A stretch of DNA of 64,000 nucleotides from Tibeticola sediminis (GCF_003843835.1 NZ_RKQL01000001.1:991580-1055579); one strand, 5' to 3'. Positions 1-10,142 are shown, counted from the first letter of the stretch. The notes: generated by a model from the sequence alone, not told the origin. A program made the numbers and translations.

Positions 1-234
1 ACGGGCCACACTTTGGCCGAGGCCGCGCGGGGCCTGCATGCGGCCGGCGCCGCCTCGGTGGACGTGGCCGTCACGCATGCGCTGTTCGCGGGCGATGCGC
101 TCGCGCTCTTGCGCGCCGCGGGCGTGGGCCGCGTCTGGAGCAGCGACAGCGTTCCTCATGAGACCAATGCCGTTCCGCTCGCGCCGCTGCTCGCGCAGGG
201 GCTGGCGGCGCTACCGCGTGCGCTGCTTTCCTGA
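1..234 (+). CDS. Ribose-phosphate pyrophosphokinase-like protein, C-terminal part
   Basis: The window opens inside this gene, in the frame of base 1, so only the last 77 codons are present. The visible part reads like the C-terminal half of the PRPP synthetase fold: TGHTLAEAARGL matches the glycine/threonine-rich phosphate loop, followed by THALFAGDAL and a SSDSVPHETN segment, which correspond to the 'ATHPIFSG' and 'CDTIP' stretches of Prs. The fit is looser than for housekeeping Prs, so this is probably a paralogue or a phosphoribosyltransferase-like relative. PRPP synthetase makes phosphoribosyl diphosphate from ribose 5-phosphate and ATP. The LysE-type gene follows 45 bp downstream on the same strand. 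Substrate and activity cannot be decided from this fragment. Confidence 0.7.
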   Translation, partial: TGHTLAEAARGLHAAGAASVDVAVTHALFAGDALALLRAAGVGRVWSSDSVPHETNAVPLAPLLAQGLAALPRALLS

Positions 235-279
235 TGCCGCCGCTCCATCGACTCGTCCTCGACCCGCCGCTTCCACACC

Positions 280-909
280 ATGCTGACCCTGGACCAACTG
301 CTGCCGTTTCTCGCTGCCGCCGTCGTGCTGACCCTCACCCCGGGGCCGGACAACCTCATGGTGCTGAGTTTGGGCGCTTCGCGCGGCCGCGCGCAGGGGG
401 TGGCGTTCGGGCTGGGCTGCGCCGCGGGCTGCCTGAGCCACACGCTGCTGGCCGCCTTGGGCGTCTCGGCGGCCCTGGCCGCGTCGCCGCTGGCCTTCAC
501 GCTGCTGCGGCTTCTGGGCGGCGGCTACTTGGTGTGGCTGGGCATCGGTGCGCTGCGCAGCGCGGGCAGCACGGCCCTGCCCGCCGTCGGCAGCGAGGCG
601 CTGTCCTCACCCGGGCGCGCCTTTGCGCGTGGCGTGCTGGCCAATGCCATCAACCCCAAGGTGGCGCTGTTCTTCCTGTCCTTCCTGCCCCAGTTCGTCG
701 TTCCCGGCCATGGACAAGTGGCGCTGCAGATGGCGGCGCTGGGCCTCGTGTTCACGCTGCAAGCGGCGCTGATCTTCGGCGCGCTCGGCTGGTTTGCGGG
801 CAGCATCGGCCGCTGGCTGCAGCGTCGGCCCCGCGCGGGCCGCTGGCTCGACCGGATCGCGGGCATGGTGTTCATCGCGCTCGGGCTGCGGCTGGCGCTC
901 GCCCGTTGA
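280..909 (+). CDS. LysE/RhtB family amino-acid exporter
   Basis: A 209-residue inner-membrane protein of normal length for the LysE/RhtB family. The N-terminus carries the diagnostic LTPGPDNLMV motif at about residues 20-29, followed by GLGCAAGCL. A second family motif, [18 protein letters not shown], lies near residue 122. Five to six hydrophobic segments are visible. Members export amino acids or their analogues by proton antiport. The substrate cannot be read from sequence. The ATG at 280 begins directly with the first membrane segment. A second member of the family lies in the trp cluster at 52253-52927. Confidence 0.9.
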   Translation: MLTLDQLLPFLAAAVVLTLTPGPDNLMVLSLGASRGRAQGVAFGLGCAAGCLSHTLLAALGVSAALAASPLAFTLLRLLGGGYLVWLGIGALRSAGSTALPAVGSEALSSPGRAFARGVLANAINPKVALFFLSFLPQFVVPGHGQVALQMAALGLVFTLQAALIFGALGWFAGSIGRWLQRRPRAGRWLDRIAGMVFIALGLRLALAR

Positions 910-930
910 ATTCAAGCAACGCTGAAGTCG

Positions 931-990
931 GGCAACGCTGAACAAGCCCCTCGCATGCCGCAGCGCCCAGCCAAGGGCGGCCTGCTTCGT
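931..990 (+). repeat. Degenerate left end of the 161-bp GGCAACGCTGAA element
   Basis: GGCAACGCTGAACAAG at 931-946, then CCCCTCGC, repeats the left terminus of the four full copies. The following bases keep a recognisable GGGCGGCCTGCTTCGT before the match fades. No right end is present. A further partial start, GCAACGCTGAA, lies at 916-926. The relic fills the gap between the converging LysE and M16 genes. Confidence 0.65.
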
Positions 991-1001
991 CCCGTAGGGT
1001 C

Positions 1002-2345
1002 TCAGCGCTCGGTGCCGCCCACGACGACGGTCACCATGGCCTGGGGCTTGAGCACACGCGCCACCGCCGAGCGGATCTGCTCCAGCGTGACCGCCTGCAC
1101 GCGCTCGGTCCAGGTGTCGAGGTAGTCCGCCGGCAGGTCGTACCAGGCCATGGCGGCGATGTTGTCGAGCAGCTTGCGGTTGCTGTCGATCCGCAACGGA
1201 AAGCCCGCGATCAGCGCGCGCTGCGCGGCCTCGAGTTCTTCCGCCGTGGGGCCCTTGGCGACGAAGTCCGCCACCACCTGGCGCACGACTCCGACCGCCT
1301 GCGCGGCCTGGTCGGGCCGGGTTTGCAGGCCAATGACGAAGGGGCCGCTCTGGCGCAAGGGCTGGAAGTAGCTGTAAACGCTGTAGCTCAGGCCGCGCTT
1401 TTGCCGCACCTCCTCCATCAGCCGCGAGACGAAACCGCCGCCGCCCAGGATGTAGTTGCCCACCAGCAGCGGGAAGTAGTCGGGGTCGCTGCGCGCGATG
1501 CCGGGCTGGCCGACGCGCACATGCGCCTGCGCCGAACCGAAAGGCACGGCGATTTCGCGCGCGGCGGTCAGCGGCTCGACCGCCGGCAACTCGGGCAAGC
1601 TCGGGCAGCTGCGGGCATCGAGCCGCGCGAGCAGTTGCTGCACCAGGCGTTCCGCCGCGGGCCGGTCGAGCGCGCCCACGATGCTGATGCGCGCGTGGCA
1701 GGGCGCAAAGCCGCGCGCATGTGCCGCGCGCAGGTCGGCCGCCTCGATGCGCGCGAGCGTCTCGGGCGTGGGGAACTGGCCATAGGGATGTCGGCCATAG
1801 ATGGCGGGCATGAACTGCTGATCGGTCACGGTGGCCGGACGGGTGGCGGCTTCGCGCAGATCGGCCGAGTAGCGCGCACGCTCGCGCGCCCAGACAGCGG
1901 GGTCGAACGCGGGCTCGGCGATCTGCCGCGCCGCCAAGGCCGCGGCGCGCGCGAGCAGATCGGGCTCGGTCAGCGAGCGCAGCGTGAGGCTCAGCCGGTC
2001 GGGCTCGACCTGCGCGTCGAGGCTCGCGCCCAAATCGGCCCAGGCCTCGCCGAGCTGGTTTTCATCGAGCGCCGGCGCGTCGCCACGCGCCGCCACGCCC
2101 TTGGCCAGCATGAGGGCGACGCCTTGCGCCAGACCCGCCTGCGGCGCCGGGTCGCGGCGGCTGCCCGCGTCGAAGTCCAGGCGTACATCGACCATGGGGA
2201 TGGCGGGGCTTTGCACCAGCGACACCCGCGCCCCGGTGGGCAGCGTCCAGCGCTCCACCGGCAGGCCCGCGACCGCCATTTTTGAAAGAAATAGGCCGAT
2301 TGCCAGCGTGAATAGGCAAGGTAGTGCTCTTTTTTTCATAGTCAT
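1002..2345 (-). CDS. M16 family peptidase-like protein, non-catalytic subunit
   Basis: A 447-residue protein with a signal peptide (MKKRALPCLFTLAIGLFL) and the two-domain M16 fold. At the place of the zinc-binding HxxEH motif it reads GVALMLAKG, so the metal ligands are missing. Family signatures of the second half are intact, for example GGGGFVSRLMEEVRQKRG and YSVYSYF. It follows the catalytic M16 gene with a 21-bp gap, the usual arrangement of a heteromeric periplasmic pair in which one subunit binds zinc and the other helps form the chamber. ATGs at 2345 and 2339 are both possible starts. The substrate is unknown. Confidence 0.87.
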   Translation of the reverse strand: MTMKKRALPCLFTLAIGLFLSKMAVAGLPVERWTLPTGARVSLVQSPAIPMVDVRLDFDAGSRRDPAPQAGLAQGVALMLAKGVAARGDAPALDENQLGEAWADLGASLDAQVEPDRLSLTLRSLTEPDLLARAAALAARQIAEPAFDPAVWARERARYSADLREAATRPATVTDQQFMPAIYGRHPYGQFPTPETLARIEAADLRAAHARGFAPCHARISIVGALDRPAAERLVQQLLARLDARSCPSLPELPAVEPLTAAREIAVPFGSAQAHVRVGQPGIARSDPDYFPLLVGNYILGGGGFVSRLMEEVRQKRGLSYSVYSYFQPLRQSGPFVIGLQTRPDQAAQAVGVVRQVVADFVAKGPTAEELEAAQRALIAGFPLRIDSNRKLLDNIAAMAWYDLPADYLDTWTERVQAVTLEQIRSAVARVLKPQAMVTVVVGGTER

Positions 2346-2366
2346 CGATTGCTCGTCATCCGCCGC

Positions 2367-3776
2367 TCAATGACGGCCCATCGGCACCGCGGGCCGGGGG
2401 CGGGGCGTGCCGCGCTGGGGCACCAGCACCGCCGTCGTTTGGCCATCCTCGCCAAAGTAACGCGCGGCGACCTCGCGCACCTGCTGGGCGCTGACCGCCC
2501 GCAGGCGCTCGATGAGGCGGACCGACGCATCGGCCGGCAAGCCGAGGGCCCAGGCTCGACCGAGTTCGCTGGCTTGGTTCATGAGCTGGTCGCGCTTGTA
2601 GACCTCGGCCGCGACCCATTGGGTCTTCACGCGGGCGAGCTCTGCCTCGCTGACTCCCTCTTCGGCGACGCGCCGAACCTGCGCCAAAAGCGCCGCTTCG
2701 AGCTGCTCGCTCGTCTTGCCCGCGGCAGGAATGCCCTCGAGCACAAAGAGCTGCGGCCCGCGCCCCATGAGGCCGTTGCTTGCGCCCACGCGGTCGGCCA
2801 GCCGGTCGGGCCCTTGAGTGAGCGTTCGTTCGAGCCGCGCGCCTGCATAGCCGTCAAGCACGGCGGCCAGCACCGTGAGGGCAACGGCATCGCGCGCTTC
2901 AGCGCTGTCGTCGAAAGCCGACAGCCGCGGCACCTTGAACGCCATGGCCACCGCCGCCTGCTCGGCCACCGCTTTGACGACCACGCGCCGCGGGCCGCGC
3001 TGCTCGGGTTCGCGCCGCGGCTTGCGCGCGGGCACCGGACGTGCGATCAAAGGGCCATAGTGCCGCTCGGCATCGGCGAGCACCTTTGCCGGGTCCACGT
3101 CACCGACCACGACCAGCGCTGCGTTGGCAGGCACATACCACTGCCGCCAGAAGCCGCGCACGTCGTCGGCCGTCATCGCATCCAAATCGTCCATCCAGCC
3201 GATCACCGGGCGGTGGTAGGGCGAGGCCACGAACGCCGTGGCATGCAGAGCCTCGGACAGCAAAGCCTGCGGGTTGTCCTCGGTGCGCAGGCGTCGCTCT
3301 TCCTTGACCACCTCGATTTCGCGGCGGAACTCGTCGTCACTCCAGGCGTTGTGGGCAAAACGCTCGGCCTCGAGCGCCATCGCATCGGCCACATGCCGCG
3401 CCGGAATCTGCTGGTAATACGCCGTGTAGTCGTAGGAGGTGAAAGCGTTCTCACGCCCACCCATCGCGGCCACCCGGCGCGAGAACTCACCCGGCCCCAT
3501 GCGCGTCGTGCCCTTGAACATCATGTGTTCGAGCACATGCGCGATGCCGCTCGTGCCATCGACCTCATCGATCGAGCCCACGCGCACCCAAAGCATGTGC
3601 ACGGCCGTGGGCGCGCGGCGGTCCGGCGAAACCCAAACCCGCAGGCCATTGGGTAGGGTGTGGTCGAGCAGGCCGCTCGGCGCGCCGGGGCCTGCGGAGC
3701 CCAGCGAGCCCGCCCATCCGGCACCGGACAAGACGGCCGGGCCCAGCGCCCAGCCCAGAAAAGAGCGTCGTTTCAT
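2367..3776 (-). CDS. M16 family zinc metallopeptidase, catalytic subunit
   Basis: A 469-residue peptidase with the inverted zinc motif HVLEHMMFKGT and a downstream EIEVVKEERR that supplies the third ligand glutamate. I chose the ATG at 3776 because it places KRRSFLGWALG at the N-terminus. This is a twin-arginine-like signal followed by a hydrophobic stretch, so export is likely. An ATG at 3803 would bury the signal behind nine residues. The partner at 1002-2345 lacks the metal site. The gene is divergent from ftsY with only 29 bp between the chosen starts, so the two promoters must overlap the coding ends. Such pairs degrade peptides in the periplasm, but a specific role is not visible. Confidence 0.9.
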   Translation of the reverse strand: MKRRSFLGWALGPAVLSGAGWAGSLGSAGPGAPSGLLDHTLPNGLRVWVSPDRRAPTAVHMLWVRVGSIDEVDGTSGIAHVLEHMMFKGTTRMGPGEFSRRVAAMGGRENAFTSYDYTAYYQQIPARHVADAMALEAERFAHNAWSDDEFRREIEVVKEERRLRTEDNPQALLSEALHATAFVASPYHRPVIGWMDDLDAMTADDVRGFWRQWYVPANAALVVVGDVDPAKVLADAERHYGPLIARPVPARKPRREPEQRGPRRVVVKAVAEQAAVAMAFKVPRLSAFDDSAEARDAVALTVLAAVLDGYAGARLERTLTQGPDRLADRVGASNGLMGRGPQLFVLEGIPAAGKTSEQLEAALLAQVRRVAEEGVSEAELARVKTQWVAAEVYKRDQLMNQASELGRAWALGLPADASVRLIERLRAVSAQQVREVAARYFGEDGQTTAVLVPQRGTPRPRPAVPMGRH

Positions 3777-3805
3777 AGAATGAGGAAGATACGAGAAACC
3801 CAAAA

Positions 3806-5113
<1,308 letters not shown>

Positions 5114-5274
5114 GGCAACGCTGAACAAGTCCCTCGCGCGTCGCGCATCCCGGCTGCGGGCGGTCTGCTTCGTTGCAAATCCTCGCCATAGCTGCGGCTA
5201 TGGCTGCGGTTTGCGCCTCGCATCCCATCCCGCGGCCGGGCGCGCGCCATCGCGGGAACTTATTCAGCGTTGCC
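5114..5274 (+). mobile_element. 161-bp MITE-like element, copy 1 (IS5-group type)
   Basis: A 161-bp non-coding element beginning GGCAACGCTGAACAAGTCCC and ending in the near-perfect inverse (18 of 20). It is flanked by CTAG at 5110-5113 and CTAG at 5275-5278. A 4-bp YTAR target duplication is what IS5-subgroup transposases make. The middle holds a CCATAGC-TGCG-GCTATGG dyad. It encodes no transposase, so it must be moved in trans. Copies 3 and 4 have the same orientation and copy 2 is inverted. Confidence 0.9.
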
Positions 5275-5285
5275 CTAGGCGCTTT

Positions 5286-5525
5286 CTAGACGCTCCGATC
5301 CGCCGGGGCGTCCGCTTCATCCTCCGAGACGCTGTAATGGCGCCACGCCCCAAACGCGCGGCGCAGGGTCAGCACCTGACGCTCGAAGCGCGGGCAGGCG
5401 GCGCACACCGCCATATGCAGCCGCAAGGCCAGGCGCTCACGCCAGGGCAGCGCACGGTCTTCCCGTGCGATCACCAGGGCCACGACTTCGCGGCAGGTGC
5501 GTTTGAGAGGCATGCGGAACATCAT
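5286..5525 (-). CDS. Putative zinc-finger anti-sigma factor
   Basis: A small protein of about 79 residues. The ATG at 5525 overlaps the stop of the sigma gene (ATGA), so the two are translationally coupled. Downstream ATGs at 5522 and 5513 are also possible. It contains LHMAVCAACPRF, a HxxxCxxC arrangement like the zinc-binding core of zf-HC2/RsrA-type anti-sigma factors, preceded by a further Cys in MPLKRTCREV. No membrane segment is visible, so it would act as a soluble anti-sigma. The pairing suggests it holds the ECF factor inactive, possibly in response to metal or thiol stress. That is inference from context. Confidence 0.75.
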   Translation of the reverse strand: MMFRMPLKRTCREVVALVIAREDRALPWRERLALRLHMAVCAACPRFERQVLTLRRAFGAWRHYSVSEDEADAPADRSV

Positions 5526-6106
5526 GCGACGGGCTTTCCGGCAAACCAATGGATTTCGAGGCACTCGCGCAGCCGCAGCCGCGCACGGTGCAGTTGCACA
5601 TACAGGTTGGTCGCGCTCAGCCCGAGTTCATTACAGATTTCCTCGCTCGAGAGCTCCAGCCACTCCCGCATCAGGAACAGCCGCCCCTGCACCGGCGGCA
5701 GCCGGTCGGTGCAGGCCTCGAGCACGGCCAAAAACTGCCGGTTGTCGAGCTCGCGCTCCGGATCGCCCCAGTCTGCCGGCAGCTCGGCAAAGTGCCCATC
5801 GGCCTGGAAGGCCATGTGCGCGAGCGGATCTTCGTCGTCATCAGCCGACGCGCCATCGACGCAAACCTCGCGCCCACGCGCGCGCAAGGCATCGATGATC
5901 TTGTGCTTGAGGATGCCCACGAGCCAGGTCTTGAGCTGCGCACGCCCGCCAAACGCCTGCGGCCGCGCCAGCGCCGCGAGCAGCGTCTCGGACACCGCAT
6001 CCTCCGCCCAGGTTTCGTTGCGCAGCTGCAGGCGCGCAAAGCGCATCAGGTAGCTGCGCTGGGCGACGAGTTCGGCTTCAAAGTCGGTGGGATCGGGCAT
6101 CGTCAT
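5522..6106 (-). CDS. ECF-type RNA polymerase sigma factor
   Basis: A 194-residue sigma-70 family protein of ECF size. Region 2 runs from about residue 10 to 80 ([20 protein letters not shown] and a [17 protein letters not shown] stretch). Region 4 is near the C-terminus ([19 protein letters not shown], then [20 protein letters not shown]). The linker is acidic. It is divergent from the bufferin-like operon starting at 6313 and is followed by an overlapping anti-sigma gene. ECF factors of this kind are known to govern DUF2282-DUF692 operons in other proteobacteria, so the operon next door is the likely target. Confidence 0.92.
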   Translation of the reverse strand: MTMPDPTDFEAELVAQRSYLMRFARLQLRNETWAEDAVSETLLAALARPQAFGGRAQLKTWLVGILKHKIIDALRARGREVCVDGASADDDEDPLAHMAFQADGHFAELPADWGDPERELDNRQFLAVLEACTDRLPPVQGRLFLMREWLELSSEEICNELGLSATNLYVQLHRARLRLRECLEIHWFAGKPVA

Positions 6107-6204
6107 GTGGGCGGCAGTTTAGTTCGTCACCGCGCGCTCGGACCGAACTCATCTCCAAAAAAAAGCAAATCCCGCCCGATGCCTCGCGATTTTTTTTGAA
6201 GCCT

Positions 6205-6229
6205 GTAAGACACTTCGCCCAGATCCGAC
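6205..6229 (+). promoter_or_regulatory. Possible ECF promoter of the bufferin-like operon
   Basis: In the divergent gap upstream of the DUF2282 gene, GTAAG at 6205-6209 is separated by 16 bp from CGAC at 6226-6229. This resembles the GTAAC...CGAA layout described for SigF-type ECF promoters of such operons. The start codon is about 85 bp downstream. It was found by eye, and no second copy was found upstream of the sigma gene. Confidence 0.35.
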
Positions 6230-6312
6230 TGACGATCAGCCACCGCGCGTTTCCGGCAGCCGCCGAACCCGATGTGGCGCAACCCTCAACCCTGGAACCT
6301 AGGAGTCTCACC

Positions 6313-6591
6313 ATGAACCAGAAAGCCCTGCTCGCCGCCGCCACCTCGCTGATGTCGCTCGCCCTGCTCTCGAGCCCCGCCATGGCGCAGAACGCCGCCA
6401 AAGAAAAATGCTTTGGCATCGCCAAAGCTGGCCAGAACGATTGTGCGAACCTCTCCGGCACGCACTCCTGCGCTGGACAAGCGAAGGTGGACAACGGCAA
6501 GGACGAATGGAAGTTCGTCGCCGCCGGCACCTGCAAGACCATGAACGGCATGACCATGGACGAAGCCAAGGCGGCCATGAAGAAGTCCTGA
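6313..6591 (+). CDS. DUF2282 small Cys-containing precursor peptide (bufferin-like)
   Basis: A 92-residue exported peptide. The ATG at 6313 follows the ribosome site AGGAG and gives a clean signal peptide ending SSPAMA-QN. The mature part has exactly four cysteines: EKCFG, NDCAN, HSCAG and GTCKT. This is the pattern of BufA1/DUF2282 peptides, in which a DUF692 enzyme converts Cys residues to thiooxazole rings that chelate copper. In-frame sequence upstream to 6196 is not likely translated because it lacks a ribosome site. It heads an operon with the DUF692, DUF2063 and DoxX genes. Family assignment is strong. The modification and the metal are inferred. Confidence 0.9.
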   Translation: MNQKALLAAATSLMSLALLSSPAMAQNAAKEKCFGIAKAGQNDCANLSGTHSCAGQAKVDNGKDEWKFVAAGTCKTMNGMTMDEAKAAMKKS

Positions 6592-6627
6592 TCCGCACCC
6601 GGGTCACACACCCACAGGCCCGCCGCC

Positions 6628-7569
6628 ATGCCGAAGTCCAGTCGATCGACAACGCCCGCGGCGCCGCCGGTCGGCATCGGCTGGCGGCACCCTCATTACG
6701 CGGTACTGCTCGAGCAGCAGCCCGCACTCGACTTCATCGAAGTCCATTCCGAAAACTTCTTTGCCGAGGGCGGGGCCGCACTGGCCGTGCTGCGCGCGGG
6801 CCGTGACCATTACCCCGTCAGCCTGCACGGCGTCGGCCTGTCCCTCGGCAGCGCCTGCGGCATCGATGCTTGGCATTTGGATCAGCTTGCCCGGCTCGTC
6901 GAGCGCATCGACCCGGTGCGGGTCAGCGACCACGCCAGCTTTGCGCGCATCGTCCCCAGCGCATCGACCGCGCACACCGATGCCTTGCACGCCGCCGACT
7001 TGCTGCCACTGCCCCTGTCCAACAGCGCACTCGACACCCTGTGCCGCAACGTCACGCAGGTGCAAGAGCGACTGCGCCGGCCCATCGCGGTCGAAAACCT
7101 CTCCGCCTATGTGCGCTGGCGCGATGCGCAATGGGATGAGCCGGCCTTCCTCAGCGCCCTCGCTCGTCGCACCGGCTGCCATTTGCTGGTAGACGTCAAC
7201 AATCTCTACGTGAACGCGCTCAACGACGCGCGCCACTTCGGCGGCAGCGCCGACCCGCTCCAGGCATGCCAACGATGGATCGACGCCATCGACCCCGAGC
7301 ATGTGGCCGAGATTCACCTCGCCGGCCACCACGACGGCGGCGGTCTGGTCATCGACGACCACGGCAGTCGCGTGATCGAGCCGGTCTGGCGGCTCTACCG
7401 CCATGCCATCGAACGCTACGGCCCGGTGCCCAGCTTGATCGAATGGGACACCGATCTCCCAACTCTCGACGTGTTACTCGACGAAGCGGCGCGCGCCCGC
7501 CACATCGGCTCAGCCGCACTCGCCGCCCGCGGAAGAACCGCAAGTCCTGCCCTGGAGGCCGAACCATGA
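6628..7569 (+). CDS. DUF692 (MNIO) multinuclear iron oxygenase, bufferin-modifying enzyme
   Basis: A 313-residue TIM-barrel enzyme of the DUF692/MNIO family. Candidate metal and active-site residues are spread in the usual order: [61 protein letters not shown] and LIEWDTDLP. These enzymes hold two or three irons and use oxygen to rebuild cysteines in a precursor peptide. The precursor is the DUF2282 gene 36 bp upstream. The stop overlaps the next start (ATGA at 7566), so it is coupled to the DUF2063 partner that usually binds the precursor. Confidence 0.93.
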   Translation: MPKSSRSTTPAAPPVGIGWRHPHYAVLLEQQPALDFIEVHSENFFAEGGAALAVLRAGRDHYPVSLHGVGLSLGSACGIDAWHLDQLARLVERIDPVRVSDHASFARIVPSASTAHTDALHAADLLPLPLSNSALDTLCRNVTQVQERLRRPIAVENLSAYVRWRDAQWDEPAFLSALARRTGCHLLVDVNNLYVNALNDARHFGGSADPLQACQRWIDAIDPEHVAEIHLAGHHDGGGLVIDDHGSRVIEPVWRLYRHAIERYGPVPSLIEWDTDLPTLDVLLDEAARARHIGSAALAARGRTASPALEAEP

Positions 7570-8393
7570 CCGCCACCACGCTGGCCACGCTGGAGCAGCA
7601 ACAACAGACGTTGGCGGCCGCCCTCTTCGCCACTCGCGCCACCCCGGCCGACCCGACCCCATTGGACGCGACCTTGGCCCGCCCGTGGGCGATGGGGCTT
7701 GCGGCGTATCGCGCCAACGCCCACGCAACGGCCGCGCGCGCCCTGGCCGCCGCCTACCCGGTGCTGCGTGCCTTGCTCGGGCCCGACAGCTTCGACAGCC
7801 TCTCGCGGGCGTACTGGCACCACGCCCCGCCGCAACGAGGCGACCTCGCGCATTGGGGCGCCACCCTGGCAGCCTTCCTCGAAGCGGACGCGCAACTGGC
7901 CGACACGCCCTATCTCGCCGATGTCGCCCGGGTCGAATGGGGGCTGCATCGCGCGGCGAGCGCTGCCGATGGCGAGGCGGCGCCTGCGAGCTTTGCCTTG
8001 CTGGCCCAGCACGCCCCGGAACGGTTGCGCCTGCGCCTCGCGCCCGGCACCGCGCTCTACACCAGCCGCTGGCCGGTCGCATCGATGATCCTTGCGCACC
8101 AGACCGACCCGCCCGATCTGCGCGAGGCAGCCGCCCGGCTTCATGCTGGCGTGGGCGAAACCGTGCGCATCTGGCGCGAGGGTCTGCGGCCACGGCTGCG
8201 CGCGATCCAGTCCTCGGACGCGCAGCGTCTGTCGGCCGCCTTGGCCGGCGCCTCACTCCAGACGGTGATCGAGGCCGCAGAAGGCGGAGCCGAGGCGGCG
8301 CTGGCCTGGATCAGCGAGGGCATCCGAGAAGGCTGGGTGCTCGGGCTCGAACCGGACCCAGGCGAAGAGCCCACGCCGCATCCGCTCGCTTGA
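7566..8393 (+). CDS. DUF2063 partner protein of the MNIO enzyme
   Basis: A 275-residue protein. The start at 7566 is fixed by the ATGA overlap with the DUF692 gene. The N-terminal half carries the DUF2063 pattern: [13 protein letters not shown], then [33 protein letters not shown] and [14 protein letters not shown]. The C-terminal half contains [16 protein letters not shown] and a [13 protein letters not shown] stretch. The family was first called DNA-binding, but it is now seen as the recognition partner that delivers the precursor peptide to the MNIO enzyme. No transmembrane segment is visible, so it is cytoplasmic. Confidence 0.88.
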   Translation: MTATTLATLEQQQQTLAAALFATRATPADPTPLDATLARPWAMGLAAYRANAHATAARALAAAYPVLRALLGPDSFDSLSRAYWHHAPPQRGDLAHWGATLAAFLEADAQLADTPYLADVARVEWGLHRAASAADGEAAPASFALLAQHAPERLRLRLAPGTALYTSRWPVASMILAHQTDPPDLREAAARLHAGVGETVRIWREGLRPRLRAIQSSDAQRLSAALAGASLQTVIEAAEGGAEAALAWISEGIREGWVLGLEPDPGEEPTPHPLA

Positions 8394-8422
8394 CCCCGAC
8401 TCACGCTGATGGAGGCCTGCTC

Positions 8423-8905
8423 ATGTCCGCTCCCCTGATCCCGACCCTCCTGCGTGCGTGGTCGGTGCTCACGCGCACCCTCGACCACGCCCAGCCGCTT
8501 GCCGCCCTGCTCGCCCGCGCGTATGTGGCCGAAGGCTTCTTCCTCTCGGGCCTGACGAAGATCCGCGATTGGGACACCACCCTCGCGCTGTTCCAAGACG
8601 AATACCATGTGCCGCTGCTGCCACCAACCGTGGCGGCCGTGATGGGAACGGCGGGCGAACTGGTGCTGCCGGTGCTGCTGCTGTTCGGCCTGGGCGGCCG
8701 CTTCGCAGCACTGGGCCTCAGCGTGGTCAATGCAGTAGCCGTGCTGAGTCTGTCCGAGATCGCCCCCGCCGCCTTGCAACAGCATCTGACCTGGGGCGTG
8801 TTGCTGGCCTATCTCGCGCTGCACGGACCGGGCGCTTGGTCGGCCGATCAACTGTGGCTCAAGCCCTGGTTGCTTCGTCGCGGATGGATCGACGCATCCA
8901 AATAG
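8423..8905 (+). CDS. DoxX family inner-membrane protein
   Basis: A 160-residue protein with four hydrophobic segments typical of DoxX (YVAEGFFLSGLTKIRDWD, AVMGTAGELVLPVLLLFGLG, AALGLSVVNAVAVLSL and a final WGVLLAYLALHG). The GLTKIRDW stretch is the DoxX N-terminal signature. It is the last gene of the bufferin-like operon, 29 bp after the DUF2063 gene. DoxX proteins accompany many DUF2282-DUF692 operons. Whether it helps export, redox balance or quinone coupling is not known. Confidence 0.88.
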   Translation: MSAPLIPTLLRAWSVLTRTLDHAQPLAALLARAYVAEGFFLSGLTKIRDWDTTLALFQDEYHVPLLPPTVAAVMGTAGELVLPVLLLFGLGGRFAALGLSVVNAVAVLSLSEIAPAALQQHLTWGVLLAYLALHGPGAWSADQLWLKPWLLRRGWIDASK

Positions 8906-8947
8906 CCACAAGACAGAGCCGTTCGGCGGCAGCGCCCAAGCGATCGC

Positions 8948-10090
8948 TCAGCCGCGCCGGATCGATGCGCTCCGTTCGGCATTCGCCATGGCCTGCTCGA
9001 GGCGCTTCGTCCATGCCAGGTAAGCCACCACGTAGGCAACGCAAATCACCTGCAACACATACGTTTGCGTCTCGAAGCCAAGCGCGAACAGAGGGGGCAT
9101 GGCGGCAAAGACCACCGTACGCCAGGCCGCCCCGGCATTCGGTCCGCCCCAGATGCGCTCCCCGCGCGCCTGCCGCACGGCCAGCCAAGCAGACCACAGC
9201 GAATGAAAATGGCGCGCATCCGGCGCCGTCGGGCTGTGGCCGGCGCGAAATCGGCGCCAAGCCGAATACAGGGTCTCGGTCACCGGATGCAAAGCCGCCG
9301 CCAGGGCGAACCAGGGGCTGACCGTCGGGTGGGCGCGCACCAGAACGATCAGCAGGCTGGCACAGACGAAGCCGATCAAATAGGCCCCGCCATCCCCACA
9401 AAACAGAACGCCCCTCGGAAAATTGAACACCGCGAACCCGGCAACCGCTCCAACGGTCACGATCGCTGCGGAAAATAGGCCCAGGTCGCCATAACGCCAC
9501 GCGACGGCAGCAACCGCCATCAAAACCGTCAGTGCAATGCCCGCCAACAGACCATGCAAACCGTCGACGATGTTCATCGCGTGCACGAGCCCGGCGACGG
9601 CGACCGCAGTCACCCCGAGGCTCAGCCAGGACGCATGAGCCAGTGCCGCGTCCACCCAGCCAATCCCCAGCGCCTCGATGCGCACGCCAGCCAGCCACCA
9701 AGCCGCCGCGCCGCATGCGATCGCCACCGCCAGCCGTAGCCGCACGCTCAGCGACTTTCGCACATCCTCCGTCAGGCCCAAAAGCAAAAGGGGCAACAGC
9801 GCCAGCAGCCACCCGCTCGCCCCCGCAGGAAAGGCCCCGCGAAGCGATGCCCCCAAGCACGCCGCATCGATCCCAGCCGCTGCCGCCAAGCCGGCCGCCA
9901 CCGCCACGCCCCCAATACGCGGCGTGTCTTCGTCGTGCTGCTTCTGTGGCCCGTCTCCGGGCCGATCGCCCGTCAGATGCAGGTGACGGCCGCGCGTGCC
10001 CACGATCAAACCGGCCGTCAACAGCGATGCCAAAAATGCACCGCCGCCCGCCCACGCAGCGACCCGCCAAAAATCTCCAATGGAATTCAT
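8948..10090 (-). CDS. MraY/WecA-like glycosyl-1-phosphate transferase
   Basis: A 380-residue polytopic inner-membrane enzyme with about ten hydrophobic segments. The transferase motifs are present: DEDTPRIGGVAV near residue 55 (PRxGG), MNIVDGLHGLLAG (the NxxDGxxGL metal site), FCGDGGAYLIGF (GDxGxxxxG) and PDARHFHSLW (the HxH loop). These enzymes move a sugar 1-phosphate from a UDP-sugar to undecaprenyl phosphate, starting O-antigen, capsule or teichoic-like polymers. The sequence is closer in layout to WecA/TagO than to MraY. It stands alone, converging with the DoxX gene. A MITE copy lies about 50 bp upstream of its start. Confidence 0.88.
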   Translation of the reverse strand: MNSIGDFWRVAAWAGGGAFLASLLTAGLIVGTRGRHLHLTGDRPGDGPQKQHDEDTPRIGGVAVAAGLAAAAGIDAACLGASLRGAFPAGASGWLLALLPLLLLGLTEDVRKSLSVRLRLAVAIACGAAAWWLAGVRIEALGIGWVDAALAHASWLSLGVTAVAVAGLVHAMNIVDGLHGLLAGIALTVLMAVAAVAWRYGDLGLFSAAIVTVGAVAGFAVFNFPRGVLFCGDGGAYLIGFVCASLLIVLVRAHPTVSPWFALAAALHPVTETLYSAWRRFRAGHSPTAPDARHFHSLWSAWLAVRQARGERIWGGPNAGAAWRTVVFAAMPPLFALGFETQTYVLQVICVAYVVAYLAWTKRLEQAMANAERSASIRRG

Positions 10091-10142
10091 CTATCGGCTG
10101 ACCCCAGGGCCGAGCGGTTGTTGAGACTGGCGCCGATCTTAG

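Noticed and set aside
5114..5274. Small proteins encoded within the 161-bp element
   Set aside because: Frames through the copies have no ribosome site and join neighbouring sequence; the conservation is at DNA level.
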